A program made the position numbers and the translations under genes. This document shows positions 1-5,328 of a DNA stretch of 5,328 nucleotides, piece after piece (the first letter of the stretch is position 1; each line of letters starts with the position of its first letter). Source of the DNA: Acidobacteriaceae bacterium (lineage in GTDB: Bacteria > Acidobacteriota > Terriglobia > Bryobacterales > Bryobacteraceae); the NCBI GenBank assembly GCA_019245255.1, contig JAFARV010000821.1, positions 1 through 5,328 of the forward strand. Reading direction: 5' to 3'. The notes under the pieces are model-generated. The model did not search any database. It was not told where the DNA came from and saw only the letters and a program-made list of their open reading frames with translations.

Positions 1-1373
1 TCAGCCAATTCGCGATTGAGGCGCTTCGCTTTCCTGTGTTCACCCAGTGCATGCTGCTCGCGCGTCCATTTCTTTGGAAGTTGATGAACGAGAATCTTGC
101 GTTCCTCAATGGAACGTTGTAGCTCGCTCAGTTCCTGTGCCAACTGGTCTGCGATGTCAGTCCATGCCTGCCGGTGACGATCTATGGTTTCATTCAGCGC
201 CGCGGTCGCGGCTCGGCGAATGGGCCCCGACAGGCCGTTTAGAGACAGCTGCAATAGCAGAATGTGAATCTTGTTCAGGTCACTATTCCGCAGTTGAACC
301 GAAGCGCGCTCGTTCCCGTCCAGGTCAAGCCATGCCGTGAGATAGTGCCATCCCTGATCTTTCAAGTAAAAGGAGGCTTCGCTCGGGGAAAATGCCCTTT
401 CGACCAGGGGGTCAAGTCCCCTCAACTTGTAATCGGTCAGCGGATGACGATTGGTCATCACGTGGTGCGCTCCGCCCTCAGGACTGTTGAATACATCGGG
501 CAGACTGAAACCTTGACTGACAACGCCGGGATCATTGTTCATGCCGTGATCCGAGACGATGATAAAGACGGTTTTATCCGCCAGTGGACTCGCCTGAATC
601 GCGGTCCAAAGCCGGCCGGCGAGGACATCCAGTTGCTCCATCGCAGCAAGCATTGCAGCGGGGTTATTCGTTGCGTGTCCGGTATGGTCCAGATCACCTG
701 TGAAGAAGTCCAGGTACTCCGTGTCGCGGTCTTGAAGGGCAGCATCGATCTCCTTTTCAGTCTGCTGCGCCCAAAGTTCTCCCAACGAGGGTCCGCCACC
801 CTCGATCAGCGACAGCATCGATTTTGATGAGAACTTTCTCTTAAGCACGGAAGTAAGCGTCGCCCAACGAACTCCACGCTGGAATAGTTGGAAACTTTGG
901 TAGACCTGTTGGTATCGAAAGTGGTCAATTAGGAGCGGGATGCCAGCACGGTCCAGGACCTCGACTCCCGGCATGTCCACTTCCTTTGCCCAAGCATTCC
1001 GGAGATAGAAGGGAAAGAAGTTCAGATAGTCATAGATATGGCCGGTATAGCGGTCATATTCGACGTTGCCGTGGATGATCGTGTGCTGTCCGGTATCGAG
1101 CATGGACCAAGAGGGTGCCGACAGGCTGATACCGCGTGTATAGAAGTTTTCGTATATGACTCCCTGATCGACAAAAATATGGGACAGCCATGGCAGGCAA
1201 GGCTTACCGGTGCTTGGGTCGCGCTGGCGCATAGCCCCATATAGGAGGTCTGCATTCAGGCCGTCGACTTTGAGGATGACGACCCGGTGTGCCGGCGGGT
1301 TCAGCGGTTGACCGTGCGTCAGTGTCGAACAGAACAGGAACCAGAACGGGAGCGTCCAGACAATGCGGTTCAC
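1..1373 (-). CDS. Exported alkaline-phosphatase-superfamily hydrolase (type I phosphodiesterase/nucleotide pyrophosphatase-like), C-terminus cut by window edge
   Basis: The reading frame is open from a GTG at 1373 to the left edge (457 codons seen, no stop reached). Residues 1-22 form a likely signal peptide (Arg3, hydrophobic core 4-18, THGQ near the cleavage site), so the enzyme probably acts in the periplasm or outside the cell. The superfamily signature is complete in order: Asp37 in VVILKVDGL (metal), Ser85 in SAPSW as probable nucleophile, HGN at 101-103, DHTGH at 229-233 (Asp and His ligands), SDHGM at 274-278 (Asp275, His276), and GGAHH at 300-304 (last His ligand). In this family two metal ions, usually zinc, support hydrolysis of phosphate mono- or diesters. 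The exact substrate cannot be read from sequence. Residues about 405-457 form a charged helical, possibly coiled-coil tail. The GTG start overlaps the stop of the upstream gene (GTGA), with only a weak GGAT upstream, which favours translational coupling. A sulfatase-like or phosphoglycerol-transferase role is less likely, because the motif spacing resembles nucleotide pyrophosphatases. Confidence 0.88.
   Translation of the reverse strand, partial: MNRIVWTLPFWFLFCSTLTHGQPLNPPAHRVVILKVDGLNADLLYGAMRQRDPSTGKPCLPWLSHIFVDQGVIYENFYTRGISLSAPSWSMLDTGQHTIIHGNVEYDRYTGHIYDYLNFFPFYLRNAWAKEVDMPGVEVLDRAGIPLLIDHFRYQQVYQSFQLFQRGVRWATLTSVLKRKFSSKSMLSLIEGGGPSLGELWAQQTEKEIDAALQDRDTEYLDFFTGDLDHTGHATNNPAAMLAAMEQLDVLAGRLWTAIQASPLADKTVFIIVSDHGMNNDPGVVSQGFSLPDVFNSPEGGAHHVMTNRHPLTDYKLRGLDPLVERAFSPSEASFYLKDQGWHYLTAWLDLDGNERASVQLRNSDLNKIHILLLQLSLNGLSGPIRRAATAALNETIDRHRQAWTDIADQLAQELSELQRSIEERKILVHQLPKKWTREQHALGEHRKAKRLNRELA
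1370..1373 (-). promoter_or_regulatory. GTGA stop/start overlap (translational coupling)
   Basis: On the minus strand the last codons of the upstream gene (CGG CAG AAG TGA) overlap the GTG of the hydrolase gene as GTGA. The only Shine-Dalgarno-like bases nearby are a poor GGAT about nine bases upstream. Termination-reinitiation is therefore the likeliest way the hydrolase is translated. The GTG places a good signal peptide right at the N-terminus, which supports this start. Confidence 0.75.
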
Positions 1374-3283
1374 TTCTGCCGATCCAGCGGCGCCAGGTAA
1401 TTAAGACTTGCGCTACGTGCGCTGGCCGCAATTCCCGTTCGAGAGCCTTCAACAGTTCCGGTGATGCCTGCGATTGCGAAGGCGCAGTCTGCCTGTAGAG
1501 ATTGGTCTTTCGTGAGTTGTCTCAATCGACTCAGGGTTGCGGCTGCGTGCCGTTTCACGGTTTGCGATTTGACTTCAGGAAGCAGGGCTGAGAGCTCATT
1601 GACGGATGTTGCCATTGTCTGTGCGTCGAAAGCGACTTCCGGCTGCGTACCGGGCCGGAGCACTTGATCGAGGAAATCGAGATTCGATGTTACGCGCCGC
1701 TCCCGATCGAGCGCCAGGATATTGTCTGGATTTTCGCCCGCTCGTCTCGTGTACAACCCGATGCTAGCCACGTGAAGCAGCGCATCTACGGATCTTCCCT
1801 GCGCGCTGCGGCCAAAATCAGCTAACTCTGCACGTCGCGCCAATTGCAACTTCTGAAGCAAACGCCCGTCGTTTGCCTCCGCCTGCAACTCGCTGTAATG
1901 CGCTTCCATGCTCCGCAGCTCATCCTGGGGCGAGCTTTCAAGCGGGTTAACCGCAAGCGAATCCACGCGCTTCTGCATCTCGCTGCGCAGTTGCGGATCG
2001 ACGCTCTTGTCTACAGCCAACGCGGCGCGAAACTGCGAGTAACAGTCATGGCGCGCCGGCTGGTCCATGGCGGCGCCATGGCGCGAAACGACAAAGTCGT
2101 ACACATCGGCACCAGCAAAGTAGTACCAGTTTGCGAAATGAGAGACGCCAATAAGGCCGTTTGCAATTTGATTGACAGTACGCTGGGTCAGCTCGTGCCG
2201 CTTGAGATGGAGCTTGTCGCGGAAATCAACCAGCAGCAAAGGCATTCTCGGATAGTTCAGGCTATAAACACCCAGGGGAATTAGGGTCACCGGCGTTCCC
2301 GCGCCGGCCTCTGGTGCGAGCAGCGCGCCATTCGCATCGATAGCCCGCGTAAACCGCGGACCGTGCCAGTTATCCAATCTATCGTCAGACCACGGGTTGC
2401 GCAGGTTCAGAATTTTCCAAATCAGGTTTGTTGAGGGGCCCGGTTCCGGTCCCGAGCCGCCGACCGGAAACCAAACGACCGCGAAGTCTTCATCCTGGTC
2501 TCCGATTCGCAGCGGCTCGAAGAGAAGACCGGTTTTTTCGGCGCATTGGCGAAGAAGCTCCCAGTTTCGGCTGCGTATACGTTCCCGCTCGAAGCGCTCT
2601 TCCTTCCCCCGTTGCTCGGCTTGCCGCTGCCCGACCAGGCCGCCAAGCAACTGTTTCCGCAGCGTGAGACGGGCAATCACCACATCAAGCTGTGCAGATG
2701 TTGGTTCTGCCGCGCTATCGCCGGACGGTGCCTGTTCCAGGTAGCTGATGGCCTCCTCAAGATGCAGACGTTCATCGTCGGCGGCATTTGCTCGATACGC
2801 GCGTGAAGAGGCACGAACCGGCCGTGTCAATGGGTCCAGCAGAGTCCACTGCAAGAGATTCCTGCCCAACTCGGGAAGTATCGGGCGCGCAGGCGCACTC
2901 AGATCCATGAGGGGGGTGAGATCCTTTGTGCCAGAATCTCCTCCCGGTGCGCCCATCCGCCAGTAGAAAAAGGGTACCGCCGCCAGAAGCCGCTGTCCTA
3001 TACGTTGACGACTATAACCAAGCAGCCAGACGAACATTACGCGATCGTTTTCGCGCTCGCTGTCGCCCAGCGTGTCACGCAAAAGCGAAACCACCGGGAC
3101 GTCATGGGTTGGAGTGTCTACAGTGCAAGATTTGCATACCAGCGTCAAAAGTTGCGCGGAGTTGGCGACGGGTGTCGAGACCCAGTAATAGCCCGCACCT
3201 GGTTGATACCCTCCGCCCGGTGGTGCAATTTGGGCGGTGAGTAGCGCGCTGGCGAAGAGCAAGGAGCAGAAGGTTCGTCGCAT
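1370..3283 (-). CDS. Secreted protein of unknown function, 637 aa, coupled to the downstream hydrolase
   Basis: I do not recognise a family. The ATG at 3283 begins a typical signal peptide (Arg2-Arg3, hydrophobic 5-17, AQIA at 17-20). There is no lipobox and no strong internal membrane segment, so the mature protein is probably soluble and exported. Visible landmarks: a Gly/Pro/Tyr-rich mature N-terminus (21-33); a CxxC pair (Cys50, Cys53); a hydrophobic/aromatic stretch about 82-108; a strongly charged helical, perhaps coiled-coil region about 198-250 rich in Arg, Glu and Gln; a Trp/Pro-rich central part (271-310); the segment YPRMPLLLVDFRD (344-356); an aromatic WYYF (386-389); and a mostly helical C-terminal third. 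No known catalytic motif is visible. The ribosome-binding site is weak; an out-of-frame ATG lies at 3290. The TGA stop shares two bases with the GTG of the hydrolase gene, so the two products are probably made together. A partner, scaffold or substrate-presenting role for the hydrolase is inference only. Confidence 0.85.
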   Translation of the reverse strand: MRRTFCSLLFASALLTAQIAPPGGGYQPGAGYYWVSTPVANSAQLLTLVCKSCTVDTPTHDVPVVSLLRDTLGDSERENDRVMFVWLLGYSRQRIGQRLLAAVPFFYWRMGAPGGDSGTKDLTPLMDLSAPARPILPELGRNLLQWTLLDPLTRPVRASSRAYRANAADDERLHLEEAISYLEQAPSGDSAAEPTSAQLDVVIARLTLRKQLLGGLVGQRQAEQRGKEERFERERIRSRNWELLRQCAEKTGLLFEPLRIGDQDEDFAVVWFPVGGSGPEPGPSTNLIWKILNLRNPWSDDRLDNWHGPRFTRAIDANGALLAPEAGAGTPVTLIPLGVYSLNYPRMPLLLVDFRDKLHLKRHELTQRTVNQIANGLIGVSHFANWYYFAGADVYDFVVSRHGAAMDQPARHDCYSQFRAALAVDKSVDPQLRSEMQKRVDSLAVNPLESSPQDELRSMEAHYSELQAEANDGRLLQKLQLARRAELADFGRSAQGRSVDALLHVASIGLYTRRAGENPDNILALDRERRVTSNLDFLDQVLRPGTQPEVAFDAQTMATSVNELSALLPEVKSQTVKRHAAATLSRLRQLTKDQSLQADCAFAIAGITGTVEGSRTGIAASARSASLNYLAPLDRQK

Positions 3284-3530
3284 GGGACATCTACACAGCG
3301 TTTGGATGCGAGTCAGAGCTTTTTGATGGCAATTTGGAGTCCATCTGCCCTGGCACTGAACATCGTTTTGACGAAACTGCGCATCTTACGGTAGGGAGGA
3401 GTGCATTTCGGTCAGGATCAGTCGCCTGATCAAAGCAAATACAGCGACAGCCTGATCCGGCTTACGAAGTGATGGACGCGCTTTTGATCTGCGAGGTTCA
3501 ACTGATCGTTTTGATACCGACCCGTATAGA
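3284..3530. other. Divergent intergenic region between the secreted-protein operon and panBC
   Basis: These 247 bases separate two divergently read units, so both promoters should lie here. I looked for -35/-10 pairs on both strands and found none I would defend. The only good -10-like hexamer, TATAGA at 3525-3530, touches the panB ATG and would start transcription inside the gene. A purine-rich AGGGAGGA lies at 3393-3400 but fits no convincing gene start. The right half holds repeated TGATC/GATCA motifs. No RNA gene or riboswitch structure is recognised. Confidence 0.6.
3415..3507. repeat. Cluster of TGATC/GATCA motifs with short inverted repeat
   Basis: GATCAG (3416-3421) pairs with CTGATC (3426-3431) across a four-base TCGC loop. 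The longer GGATCAG (3415-3421) is also the exact reverse complement of CTGATCC (3452-3458). CTGATC recurs at 3502-3507, and TTGATC lies at 3484-3489. That is five GATC-centred sites in about 92 bases, just upstream of panB. They could be operator half-sites for a regulator. GATC is also fairly common elsewhere in the window (roughly one per 150 bases by eye in the first gene), so chance cannot be excluded. Confidence 0.3.
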
Positions 3531-4343
3531 ATGAACAAATCCGAAAAGCCTGTGCGCGTACCCGACATACAAACCAAGAAGAATCAGGGCGAAAAGATTA
3601 CGATGCTAACCGCTTACAGCGCGTGGATGGCTCGGCTGCTCGCAGCCGCGGGTATCGACATGCTGCTCGTCGGGGACTCGCTCGGGATGGTCGAACTCGG
3701 GTATGACAGTACGCTTCCCGTGACGATGGGAGACATGCTGCGGCACTGTCAAGCCGTACGCCGCGGCGCGCCGAACGCTCTCGTCATTGCCGATATGCCG
3801 TTTTTAAGCCATCAATTGAGTGCCGCACAGGCGCTGAGGAATGCCGGGCGTCTCATTCAAGAAGGTGAAGCGAACGCGGTAAAGATCGAAGGTGGGGAAG
3901 CTGTTGCGAGTACAATCCAACGGATTGTCGATGCCGGAATTCCGGTGCAGGGACATGTGGGGCTCACGCCTCAGTCGATTAATGTATTGGGAGGGTTCCG
4001 GCGACAGGGCAAACGGCCGGAAGAGCAGGAACGATTACTTGCGGATGCGGCGGCGCTTGAGGCCGCGGGCGCTTTTTCGATTGTGCTCGAATGCGTGCCG
4101 GACGAATTGGCTCGGGCGATGAGCGAGCAGGTAAGAGTTCCGGTGATCGGCATAGGTTCAGGACCATACTGCGACGGACAGATTCTGGTAACGCACGATA
4201 TCCTTGGACTCACCGGACCCTTGGTGCCGGCCTTCGCAAAGCACTACGCGGAGCTGGGCGGAGTCATCAAAGAAGCGGCGGAAGCGTTCGCGAGCGAGGT
4301 CCGCGCACGTGTGTTTCCTCCCGGAATGGGAAAGGAAGCCTGA
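3531..4343 (+). CDS. panB: 3-methyl-2-oxobutanoate hydroxymethyltransferase (ketopantoate hydroxymethyltransferase)
   Basis: This cytoplasmic TIM-barrel enzyme transfers a hydroxymethyl group from 5,10-methylene-tetrahydrofolate to 2-oxoisovalerate, giving ketopantoate, the first committed step of pantothenate and coenzyme A synthesis. The 270 residues match the family length (264 in E. coli). Conserved elements are present: LVGDSLGM with Asp49 and Ser50; STLPVT (60-65); VRRGAPN (76-82); ADMPF with Asp88; VKIEGG with Lys118 and Glu120; GHVGLTPQS (141-149) with His142; and LECVP with the catalytic-type Glu187. By alignment with E. coli PanB, Asp49, Asp88 and Glu120 are the Mg2+ ligands. VIGIGSG and DGQILV follow in the C-terminal half. 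The ATG at 3531 is chosen because the usual N-terminal segment (PDIQTKKNQGEKI) precedes the first barrel strand; the next Met (25) lies inside the core. No Shine-Dalgarno sequence precedes it. panC follows directly in the same frame. Confidence 0.97.
   Translation: MNKSEKPVRVPDIQTKKNQGEKITMLTAYSAWMARLLAAAGIDMLLVGDSLGMVELGYDSTLPVTMGDMLRHCQAVRRGAPNALVIADMPFLSHQLSAAQALRNAGRLIQEGEANAVKIEGGEAVASTIQRIVDAGIPVQGHVGLTPQSINVLGGFRRQGKRPEEQERLLADAAALEAAGAFSIVLECVPDELARAMSEQVRVPVIGIGSGPYCDGQILVTHDILGLTGPLVPAFAKHYAELGGVIKEAAEAFASEVRARVFPPGMGKEA
4331..4338 (+). promoter_or_regulatory. Ribosome-binding site for panC inside the end of panB
   Basis: AAAGGAAG lies within the last codons of panB. Its GGA core ends seven bases before the CTG at 4344, an ideal distance. 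No comparable site precedes the GTG at 4395 at suitable spacing. This site is the main reason for placing the panC start at the CTG. Confidence 0.6.
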
Positions 4344-5192
4344 CTGTCTGCCGTTCTGACGACGATCCCCGAGTTACGGGCGTGCCTGAACGACGTGCGT
4401 CAGCCGGGGGGAAGCATCGGATTCGTGCCGACAATGGGCGCGTTACATGCCGGACACGCCAAGCTGCTCGAAACTGCGCGCCACCAGAACAATTTCGTCG
4501 TTGTGAGCATTTTTGTTAATCCGCTTCAGTTTGAGCGGCCGCCGGATCTGGAAGGCTATCCACGAAACCTGGATGAGGACGTGGCCGTTTGTGCACGCGC
4601 CGGTGTCGACGTGGTGTTTGCACCTTACGTCGCCGATCTCTATCCTGGCGAGCAATTGACATTTGTAGACGTACCCGCGCTCAGCGAGCACCTCTGCGGC
4701 AAATTCCGCGCGGGCCATTTTCGCGGAGTCGCAACGGTTGTGTTGAAGCTCTTCAACATCGTGCAACCGCAGCGGGCCTACTTCGGCGAGAAGGATGCGC
4801 AACAACTAGCGATCATCCGCCGCATGGTCAGCGACCTCAATCTCCCGATTACGATAGTGCCCGTCCCGACCGTCCGCGAGGAGGACGGTGTGGCCCTCAG
4901 TTCACGCAATCGGCTGCTGACCGAGCACGAGCGTGCGGTGGCACCCAGGCTCTATCGGATGCTCAAACGGGCGGCTTCGGTATTCGATGCCGGCGAACGA
5001 TCAGTTGCGGCGATGAAGCATACTGTGCTTCCGGAGCTTGAGGATTACCGGGCGGTGCGAATCGAGTACTTTGAGGTTGTCGATCCCGAGACTCTGGCGC
5101 CTGTCGAGATAGTCACCGGACCCGTCCTCATTGCCGCGGCCGTTTGGCTCGGCACCACCCGCCTGATCGATAACGTCATGTATTGCCCATGA
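4344..5192 (+). CDS. panC: Pantothenate synthetase (pantoate--beta-alanine ligase), probable CTG start
   Basis: PanC joins pantoate and beta-alanine using ATP, via a pantoyl-adenylate, to give pantothenate. From the CTG at 4344 it is 282 residues (E. coli 283) and aligns without gaps through the N-terminus (IPELR at 8-12). Nucleotidyltransferase motifs are intact: PTMGALHAGH (29-38) with His35 and His38; SIFVNPLQF with Asn59 and Gln62; GHFRGV (124-129); FGEKDAQQ with Lys150, Asp151 and Gln154; and the KMSKS-like SSRN with Ser186, Ser187 and Arg188. These match the pantoate- and ATP-binding residues known from the M. tuberculosis enzyme. The only conventional start nearby, GTG at 4395, would delete 17 residues, including the conserved first helix. 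The CTG follows the panB TGA with no spacer and has a well-placed AAAGGAAG. The two genes share one frame, so the single UGA is all that separates them. An alternative is a sequence error at the start codon. Confidence 0.95.
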   Translation: MSAVLTTIPELRACLNDVRQPGGSIGFVPTMGALHAGHAKLLETARHQNNFVVVSIFVNPLQFERPPDLEGYPRNLDEDVAVCARAGVDVVFAPYVADLYPGEQLTFVDVPALSEHLCGKFRAGHFRGVATVVLKLFNIVQPQRAYFGEKDAQQLAIIRRMVSDLNLPITIVPVPTVREEDGVALSSRNRLLTEHERAVAPRLYRMLKRAASVFDAGERSVAAMKHTVLPELEDYRAVRIEYFEVVDPETLAPVEIVTGPVLIAAAVWLGTTRLIDNVMYCP

Positions 5193-5215
5193 CTCATGGA
5201 CGGAAGCTTTTTCCG
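5187..5215. terminator. Small inverted repeats in the panC/pgm convergent gap (possible weak terminator)
   Basis: Two short dyads sit between the converging genes. CCATG-ACT-CATGG (5187-5199) overlaps the panC stop. CGGAA-GCTTT-TTCCG (5201-5215) has a five-base stem and five-base loop. The T-run (CTTTTT) is inside the second loop rather than after a stem, so neither is a classical intrinsic terminator. The location, a 24-base tail-to-tail gap, is where one would be expected. Confidence 0.25.
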
Positions 5216-5216
5216 G

Positions 5217-5328
5217 TTACGCAGCAACGCCTGCTGCCTTGAATGTTCTCGAAATCAGCGCGCGGGCTTCCTCCTGCAAGCGGCGGAGGTGATCCGGTCC
5301 GACAAAACTTTCGGCATAAATTTTGTAG
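5217..5328 (-). CDS. pgm: Alpha-phosphoglucomutase, C-terminal 36 residues (rest beyond right edge)
   Basis: The minus strand is open from the right edge to a TAA at 5219-5217. The 36 residues begin YKIYAESFVG, continue PDHLRRLQEEARALI, and end AGVAA. This resembles the end of the E. coli Pgm type of phosphoglucomutase, where a KIY-ESF-G-H segment follows the phosphate-binding loop of domain 4 and a charged helix closes the protein. Pgm interconverts glucose 1-phosphate and glucose 6-phosphate in the cytoplasm. The catalytic serine loop and metal site are outside the window, so the call rests on this tail alone; another phosphohexomutase is possible. The gene is read toward panC and is probably unrelated to it in function. 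Confidence 0.72.
   Translation of the reverse strand, partial: YKIYAESFVGPDHLRRLQEEARALISRTFKAAGVAA

Noticed and set aside
539..799. Minus-strand 86-codon frame as an independent small gene
   Set aside because: It is an out-of-frame shadow of the hydrolase. The hydrolase frame, which has no stop inside the window, carries the DHTGH and SDHGM motifs in the same interval.
264..827. Plus-strand open frame of 187 codons
   Set aside because: It lies opposite the hydrolase frame, which carries clear superfamily motifs. The plus-strand product has no recognisable features.
1844..2284. Plus-strand open frame of 146 codons opposite the 637-aa gene
   Set aside because: It is contained inside a long minus-strand gene with a good signal peptide, and it has no own ribosome-binding site or family resemblance.
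3393..3472. Possible small leader peptide: AGGGAGGA followed by a GTG frame of 23 codons ending in TGA
   Set aside because: The purine-rich site touches the GTG with no spacing, which is too close for normal initiation. The peptide has no run of regulatory codons, and no attenuator-like hairpin follows.
3502..3530. CTGATC - 17 bases - TATAGA as a panB promoter
   Set aside because: The spacing is right, but transcription would begin inside panB after its ATG, and the next Met lies within the barrel core. The -35 matches only three of six bases.
3386..3577. Minus-strand open frame of 63 codons in the divergent region
   Set aside because: It overlaps the panB start on the other strand, has no recognisable motif, and its basic composition looks like non-coding translation.
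4091..4519. Plus-strand open frame of 142 codons across the panB/panC junction
   Set aside because: It is a frame-shifted shadow of both enzymes, very Arg-rich and without motifs.
4395..5192. GTG at 4395 as the panC start
   Set aside because: It would remove the first 17 residues, which align with the N-terminus of known PanC proteins, and it has no well-spaced ribosome-binding site. The frame extends upstream to the panB stop.

Overview
The window looks like a piece of a moderately GC-rich (high-50s percent by eye) bacterial chromosome. The best guess is an acidobacterium, perhaps near Solibacter/Bryobacter. This rests on two things: secreted proteins whose signal peptides end in a short Ala-Gln region, and the general look of the PanB N-terminus. 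No rRNA or other taxonomic marker is present, so the assignment is tentative. No tRNA, CRISPR array, insertion sequence or phage gene is visible.

Left part (1-3283, minus strand): a two-gene transcription unit. The upstream gene (3283 down to 1370) encodes a 637-residue protein with a signal peptide that I do not recognise. Its TGA stop overlaps the GTG start of the downstream gene in a GTGA tetranucleotide (1370-1373). The downstream gene runs off the left edge of the window. It encodes an exported alkaline-phosphatase-superfamily hydrolase of the type I phosphodiesterase/nucleotide pyrophosphatase kind, with essentially all metal-ligand motifs present. The overlap suggests translational coupling and a shared, undescribed role outside the cytoplasm.

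Middle (3284-3530): a 247-bp divergent intergenic region. It must hold the promoters for both directions, but none is convincing by eye. It contains a cluster of TGATC/GATCA motifs with a small inverted repeat.

Right part (3531-5192, plus strand): panB and panC, two enzymes of pantothenate (vitamin B5) synthesis. PanB makes ketopantoate from 2-oxoisovalerate. A reductase not present here makes pantoate. PanC then condenses pantoate with beta-alanine. The genes lie back to back in the same reading frame, separated by only the panB TGA. The best panC start is a CTG codon immediately after that stop, with a purine-rich ribosome-binding site inside the end of panB. The nearest conventional start (GTG at 4395) would remove the conserved N-terminus.

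Right edge (5217-5328, minus strand): the last 36 residues of a protein matching the C-terminus of alpha-phosphoglucomutase (Pgm). It converges on panC with a 24-bp gap.

Most of the window is ordinary metabolism. The items worth a second look are the coupled secreted hydrolase pair, the non-canonical panC start with its single in-frame UGA, and the motif cluster in the divergent promoter region.
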